From assembly GCA_019055375.1 (NCBI GenBank), contig JAHQIW010007224.1, positions 62,001 to 126,000 on the forward strand: a stretch of DNA of 64,000 bases. Direction: 5' to 3'. Each line of letters begins with the position of its first letter. The stretch's first letter is position 1. The DNA is from Parelaphostrongylus tenuis. Lineage: Eukaryota; Nematoda; Chromadorea; Rhabditida; Metastrongylidae. The notes under the pieces are model-generated. The model did not search any database and had not been told where the DNA came from. It was given only the letters and a program-made list of their open reading frames with translations. Positions 46,061 to 64,000 of this stretch are shown here, one piece after another. Both the position numbers and the translations under genes were made by a program.

Positions 46061-47344
46061 AGTTTTGACATTCTGCATACAGATATCATTCTGAGCATAC
46101 AAACTTCAATACTCTTAATGGATGCCGTCCTCCATTTTGAACGGCAGTCACGTCAAGGGAAACTCTTCAATTAGCGGATTCTTCGATTTCCTTCCTGTAA
46201 TCAACAACTCCGACAATAATTATGAAGTAGTTCTATAAAAGCTATCAAAGTTACTATTGTTCCCCGGGAATCCATTGTGGTGTCGAAGTGAATAGTTATT
46301 ACAGATATCAAGGAGTGTCTATGAATTATGAACGCTTCAATGACGCTCGCCCAAATTTCCTTTGTGAAATGTCACAATTTTCGTTTTATTCTTAACATCT
46401 TCGGATTTTGATAAACTTCTCAATCTATAGAAAACAGGCTGTTTGCAGTAATTTCATGAAACGTTAAATCTCAATCCATAGATTACCAAGAATACCGAGC
46501 TTTTGCGTTTGCTTTACTTCATCCACGCTTTCGCTCTGCTTTTCTTCTCGTATGTGTTTTAGCTCTAAACGTTGTCGGTCAGCAATTATCCGTGAACAAG
46601 ACTGATCTAGAGAGCACATGTCAGTATTAGACCCAGATCATTTGAAGACGTGGTTGAAACTACAGTCTCAATGTTGTTTATTGCCTAAATCGTTTCTCAG
46701 CGGCAGGTCAGATGACACATATTATCATAAAAATGTTGAGATATGAATGTATGTCGCGGGTGGTTGCTGAGACCGACTGCTCACGATTGTAGTACGGTCG
46801 AGTGAGAGGTAGGACGAGGGCCTCAATAATGCTATGTGAACGCGCGTGCCCTACAAGCGGCAGATGAAATTCAAATCTTTTTTCCATGTATCAGCTTCAA
46901 GTTTTATTCGTATCTCAGCATCTTTGAGGGTAAGTCAGGTGCTAGACTTCGTCTCGAAGAATGACAATACTGAATAAGCTTTATAATCATTTTTAAATGA
47001 ACAACGAAATTATATGTTCGATATAGATTTTTTTATGCGCCTAATTTCGCACACTCCTTCACAACAAAGAAAACAAGAAAGATGATTCACTGAATAACAA
47101 TAACTGTAAGGAAAATCATAAAGATTTATATTCCAAGAAAGCGCAGTGGTAAAAACAAGAACTTTGGAAAAACACATTGAAGAAAACAATTCAAGTACTT
47201 GAAGTCATAGTCATTGCGAAACAATAATAATAAATTTAAAAAAACATGCAAACAAGGAAACGATTTCAGAATGATGTAGTAATGAGGAAAATACGAATGA
47301 GTAAAACAACTCAGTCAATCAAAGATTATTATGCAATACTATAT

Positions 47345-47815
47345 AATAACTCCTAATTGTCTTTAGGCCAAACACGAGGTGTCACATTAATCTTTATTTA
47401 ACAGCTGAGGCTTCGGCAGTTCGTCTTCTTCAAAGCCTGGAAAGGTCAAATTGTCTGCAATCCAATTAGTCAAACACCTCCATTGCTCTTGTTTTGATGT
47501 GTAGAGTGCATTACGAGTCTATGTGATGTCGTTCTGGTGACCTCCACTTAAATTATTCAATGGTGCACATAAAAAAGCGGTGAGTATGTTGAGAGTTGAT
47601 TTTGTGCTTGTTGCGATTGAAATCTAGGTCTGATGATTTTTTCTAAAGGAGTAATGGAGGTGTTTGACTGATTGAATTGCAGACAATTTGACCTTTCCAG
47701 GCTCTAAGGAAGACGAACTGCCGAAACGTCAGGTCAGCCGTTAAATAAAGATTAATGTGACACCTCGTGTTTGGCTTAAAGAAGAAAATAAGGAGTTATA
47801 TTGAAGCATGCCGAG
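47345..47815. mobile_element. MITE family F1, copy 2
   Basis: CCAAACACGAGGTGTCACAT near 47370 mirrors ATGTGACACCTCGTGTTTGG near 47754. Arms extend inward through AATTGTCTGCAATCCAAT to AAACACCTCCATTGCTC. Core hairpins at 47402-47440 (minus) and 47692-47735 (plus). Longer centre than copy 1. Confidence 0.85.
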
Positions 47816-48557
47816 GTTAATAGACAGTCGGTCATGGGAACTACATAATAAGTAAGTAGAAATGCAAATGAGGAAAAGAGCGGATCAAAATCACCGAATC
47901 AAAGCGACAATCAACAAATTTCAATCCACATAGCATCAATAAGGCCCCTGATTCCTGTTTATTATTACTTTGATCTCATTCGGAAGCATTCCGCTGATTT
48001 TGTGTACCATAGCGAGTTTACTAATGCTATCGGTAATGTTCACACATAACGAGAGCAAAATAATGAGTTCGACGCTTTAGAACCACAAAACTATGAAATT
48101 CTTCCTCTACTCTTATGACAGATTATAAGTAGCAATGAATAGACCAGATTTGTCTTATTTCCTTGTTCTTTCTGCTTCTTTTTTCAACTATCGCATACAC
48201 CAAATCCGCTTGCACAAGAACAGAAAAATTAGGGGAAACATTGGTTAAAGCAATGTTAAACACCATCGATCGACAAAGCATAGAACAAAAATAAAAATGA
48301 AATGAATTAGAATTGAAAGACAGTGACCACGGTAGATTCGATAATTGAACATTAGTAGTCTATATGAATTGTCTTCATGGATACATAAATGAGCTCTCAA
48401 CCTACAGCATCTATCAGATGTAATGTGCTATTCTTTCATAGACAATGGAATAAGTTCTCAGGATTAGGCGCAAAACATATGTTTGAGACATGGAATGTGT
48501 GGTGAGGAAAACGAAAGTGATGGGACTCAGGTTTTGAATGAACCGGCTTGCCCAATT

Positions 48558-60089
<11,532 letters not shown>

Positions 60090-60322
60090 CTAGAAAATGT
60101 TACAGTATTTATAATAGAATGGACACTTACGTGTTAACCTAATGAAAGAATGAACACACGATTGCGTACAAACTGATATGAGTTTAATGATGCTTCTCTT
60201 TATAAGCTCATCCTGTTTTTCACATCAGTGTCTCCATACCTGATATAAATTTTTTCTAATTCATACCCAGTGGCCATATATCACTCCTGTTGGTTTTACA
60301 CTCATCGTAGAATTTCTCACGA

Positions 60323-60560
60323 ACAGTCCTTTTCCTTATTTGAAATTTGCATAAGGTTGGTACTTTTTTTTCCCTCAAAATTTTATGGCTAACTAGAAAA
60401 CGTTTTTTCAAATTGTGTCCCACAAAACCGGTGGACCACTCTCATATTACTCTAAATAAGGCTCTGACGAAGGCGTTGTCACCGAAATGTTAGCCATCAA
60501 ATTCTAGAGGGAAAGGAAGTACCAACCTCATGCAAGTTGCAAATAAGAAGAGGACTCATC
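60323..60560. mobile_element. MITE with hairpin core
   Basis: AAATTTGCATAAGGTTGGTA with TTTATGGCTAAC on the left mirrors GTTAGCCATCAAATTCTAGA then GTACCAACCTCATGCAAGTT on the right. The core GGCTCTGACGAAGGCG...GAAATGTTAGCC is at 60460-60495. Confidence 0.8.
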
Positions 60561-60770
60561 GTAGAGTTTTGAAAATCAAGCTGCCATGTAAATCGGTTGT
60601 TAACGTCCGGGAAACGCGACAGCTGTCATTGTATGTAGATTATGATGTATACTGAAGTGATAACGTAGTGCAGGAGTTTTTGTTAGATTTTTATAAGAGT
60701 TTTTTTTTGTTTTGATGCTATGACGTTTGCAACATTAATTAGTTGTGAATACGGATACGATTAGGATAAA

Positions 60771-60972
60771 GGACTAAGAGTAAAGCGTTCAGCGTCCTGA
60801 GTGGCATATGTGACCTATCTGTATCAAGTCAGTACTGCTACCGTCTCAGAATCTGGCATCGATTACTGGCTACAGAGACATAAACGGTTTGACCTGCATA
60901 TGAGACGAGATCGAAATCAACTGCTAAGCTAGTGTGCATTGCACGGCGCCCCTAACCACTACGCTATACATA
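60771..60972 (-). mobile_element. SINE-A copy, strongly diverged and shortened
   Basis: GGATAAAGGACTAAGAGTAA tail, GTCAGTACTGCTACCG middle and GCCCCTAACCACTACGC head remain in SINE-A order. Confidence 0.5.
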
Positions 60973-62239
60973 TTCTTGTGATTACAAGTAGAGATAATGG
61001 AATGCTTGAAAAGACACATTATAGCGCCAGAAGGCTTATCAACAAGCTGAAATTTCGCAAGCACAGTAGAGAATGTGCAAAAAATGAAGCCATTGGTTTT
61101 CATTAATTCTTCAAGTATGCGTGATCCAAAAGAAAATCAAAGAACTGTAGGGAGAATGTGATGACAAAAAAAGCAATGCAGCTGGGAAAGGATATACTCA
61201 TTTTTGCATCAACAAGTATTGTTTGATAAGATACCCCATTTAAACGCTTACTTACATCATAGAAATAATACAGCAGCAATTACTATCATCTTGAAAATGG
61301 TCTTGATCTGTCACTAAAGTCATTTGTGAGCGCGTCGACTTAAGTCTTGTGCAGTTTCGATTTGTTGGAATTATTTATCATTTCCGAAAAGCCCAAATAT
61401 TTTTGAAAAAAGTAACAATTCAATTCTTCTAAAAGGTATAGTGTGGTGATAAAAATAGCCGGGATGATTCCTGCTTATTTCTAATCTATAATGGTTTGAT
61501 TTCGAAATAAAACGCTGGCGCAAAGCATTTCTTTCCACTGAAAAACATCACGACGTCAACGAATACATGGCAAAAATGTGTACAGGTGTTCGGCATGTTC
61601 TAAAAATCACTGAAAGTGAAAGGTGTAACCTGAAGATAAGATTAGCTAATCGTGACACTTCTCATAATTTACAGAAATGATTACAGCAAATTTTTGGAGA
61701 TAAGAGATCTGATGACACTTGTAGGTTGAAGTTATTGAAAAAAGTTAGTTATACAAGAGAATTCAAACATAAAACAGTTGTTGAGTAACTTATGCTCAAT
61801 TTCAATCATGTTTCACAACTCAAAATTGAACACTGAGCTTGACAATGGAGATCCCTTGATGATGAGAAAGAAAAAGAATACACATCGCCTAGTTGCACAT
61901 TTCAATCTCAAATTCAAAAAGATCTTGAACTGATTATTCGGAAAAAATAAATAAGGTCAAGTTGTGAAGAATTCCAAAACGATAACTTAACACATTCATG
62001 TCGCTGGTAACGACAAAAGTGTACGATAGTGTGCAAAATGTAATGGAACTGAAATGAGTAATATACAATGTCTAGGCGTTATAACACACAGATGAGCATG
62101 CATAAATAAGTACACCAAATATAGGCAAAAGTTACCAAGCGCTTATTCCAGGGAATAGCGGAGGGACTAAATCTCACATTTCTACGTCTTTCTTTACTAA
62201 TTTCCTCCTTTCTATGCACCCACGCATTCTCCATGGAAT

Positions 62240-62700
62240 TATTGGGTTGGCAAGAAATTTTCTCGACTTTGCCGTTTTTCTAGAATATTTTTCATCTGTT
62301 TGGATTTTTGTTCTTGCTATCGTTTAGAGTAGCTTATTGCGCTTATTTTGATATATAACACTTATGCATTTGCTCTAAGATGGATTATTCTCAATTGCAG
62401 TATAACTACACTCAAAATCGGCGGCCAGCATGAGAGCCGTCAATGACGGAAAGTCTCAGTTGCATTCAGAACAGCTCGCCGGTTAATTTTTGAAGGACGC
62501 CAGCTTCTTGCTTGTGCGTCAAATCTCCATTTCCAGAATTGAAGCCATTGGAACTATCAAAAATGAAATTTCTGCAAGTGTTCCGTCACCCCAGACCTTG
62601 TTAATCCGACGAAATGTCTCAGCAGCACTTGAGCTGAAATGATACTCAGTCGCATCGACAATCGTTTTTGCTCTCGGGGCGATTCCATCTTAAAACACAT
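62240..62700 (+). mobile_element. Possible mariner-like relic
   Basis: ATTGGGTTGGCAAGAAATTT resembles the start of mariner terminal repeats. It is followed by a short AT-rich leader and ATGGATTATTCTCAATTGCA, the position where a transposase start is expected. The predicted protein is not recognisable for long. Confidence 0.35.
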
Positions 62701-64000
62701 ATCTAAGTTCTATATATCAAAATAACCGCATGAAGCTGCTCTAAACAATAGTGGAAACAAAAACATAATTGCAAGAAATTTGACGAAAAGCCGAAAACTC
62801 TGTAAAGCTTCTTATCAACCCTATACTTATCCAATATTTCAAATTCTGAAAGATTCTCAACTGTGGATCATGATGTTGAAGCCTTGTCCGCCCTTCGTCC
62901 ATGAAGCTATCAAAATCTAGTGCTCAGATCCATAAAAACGTTAATAATGATTTAGTTTTCCATATAGCTCCTAATCCCAGTTGAGAATAAGATGGTAATT
63001 AGTTGTGTTCAAGGATACAATGTGTAACGGCGCATTAACACATGCCGATTGTCGTAAAGTAACTTATCACTGAAGGGCCATATCTGTGTGCAGCGAACTC
63101 ACTCTATATTTTCCACGAGACTCGGGAAGCACAGGGCTATTCGAGATTATCATCCTATTGCTCGGTCCCCAGAAAGAAAGAAAAAAAATCACAGACTAGA
63201 AGAGTCAGCCTCTGAAAAGCGGAACTCAAAGGACTATCCAATAGTGTATCGCACTCGAAATACGCTCGTCCAAAAAACGGTTTTTTCTTAAGCTATTAAG
63301 TTAGGAAAATTTTTCACTTACTATCACTCTTGGCATATTATTATCGTTGTAAAAGCTCTGTTGGAAAAAACCGATAAGAAGAGAAGTGCAGTAAAAGAGC
63401 TCTTTGAATAAAATTTCACGATTACTGCGAAGGCTCATTCATATTGAAGTTGTCGCAAAGTTGATACGAAAATGAGGAAGCGATTATCCACACCTTGCTT
63501 AAAAAAAGCCGAACTAACATTGTTAGATTTTTGTAGCGACACAAAAGAGGCATGAAACAACAGTCGAGCCACATTTTGAGCTAAAAATGCATTCACAAAA
63601 CTCAGTATTACAAAACGCTATGCGATTTCTACACGCTTCAAAGTTAAAGCTTTGTGTTTAATATTTCGTAGAATTTAGAAAGAGTCATGCTGAAGAAAGC
63701 CTTGCATAGATTTATAATGCTGCGATTTCGTATTAGTGATGAGATGGTCCATCTGCACTACTTGTTTGTAATGTAACCACCTTTGTCGTTCAAATATGCT
63801 AGTCATATTTGGACTCTCCAAGGAGGCGATTCAATGTGCTAAAGAGCTTAAACAAATTTACATTTTCTGAATTAGAACTTTGAAAATTCATACATTGCAG
63901 TGATGATGAATTCACTTCCATTCCTGATTGAACGGTTCATTCTTTTAGGTCAGTGGCCATGTAGACATCAAAACAGATATAAGGTTTGCCGCGAGTCATT

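Larger units (their letters stand above)
38401..48557. other. Gene-poor interval between SLC12A8-like and potassium channel genes
   Basis: Besides the repeats listed separately, no exon was assigned. Both flanking genes are on the minus strand, so the SLC12A8-like promoter should lie at its left end, above 38400. About 43.1-44.4, 45.2-47.3 and 47.8-48.5 kb are AT-rich with nothing recognised. Confidence 0.5.
60561..64000. other. Stretch without recognised exon
   Basis: Expected to be 5' intron or upstream region of the potassium channel. Contains a decayed SINE-A and a possible mariner-type end (below). I looked on the minus strand for the missing TM1 exon and did not find it. Confidence 0.5.

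Overview
The window looks like nuclear DNA of a parasitic clade V nematode, most likely a strongylid such as a hookworm. This is inferred from four things: small exons in multi-kb introns, pyrimidine-TTTCAG acceptors (two sit just upstream of start codons, as expected for spliced-leader trans-splicing), nematode-type proteins, and a very dense load of mariner, RTE, tRNA-derived SINE and foldback elements. No bacterial, organellar or rRNA sequence was seen.

Five protein genes can be rebuilt exon by exon. On the + strand: two tandem paralogues of a multi-pass membrane protein that I read as diverged TMEM86/YhhN (lysoplasmalogenase-type) proteins (7266-11606 and 12843-18094, five exons each with identical phases), then ribosomal protein eL33/L35A (rpl-33, 20974-24250). 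On the - strand: an SLC12A8-like cation-chloride-cotransporter family gene (38400 down to 24806, 15 exons, complete) and a TASK-like two-pore potassium channel (60089 down to 48558, 8 exons; its first exon probably lies beyond 64000).

Region by region: 1-7.2 kb holds old repeats, a dead RTE retrotransposon and a SINE. 7.2-18.1 kb is the TMEM86-like tandem pair, full of insertions. 18.1-20.9 kb is SINEs and two foldback elements. 20.9-24.3 kb is rpl-33. 24.8-38.4 kb is the SLC12A8-like gene. 38.4-48.5 kb is gene-poor, with repeats and two coding-like stretches I cannot assign. 48.5-60.1 kb is the potassium channel, with two dead RTEs and mariner relics in its introns. 60.1-64 kb has no recognisable exon.

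The most unusual content is in the repeats. A family of non-coding foldback elements (four two-armed copies and two fragments) carries a hammerhead-ribozyme core in each arm, always pointing outward. The cores have CUGANGA and GAAA boxes, a helix II hairpin, a palindromic ACACGUGU helix III and a helix I that keeps pairing while its sequence changes between subfamilies. Two of these elements lie in introns of the first TMEM86-like gene, so their right-arm ribozymes are in the sense strand of that pre-mRNA. Two further foldback families carry looser hammerhead-like hairpins. Another family consists of tRNA-like cloverleaves between short inverted repeats, and several mariner relics are inverted duplications of the transposase 5' end. 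The genes show no evident pathway link to each other.
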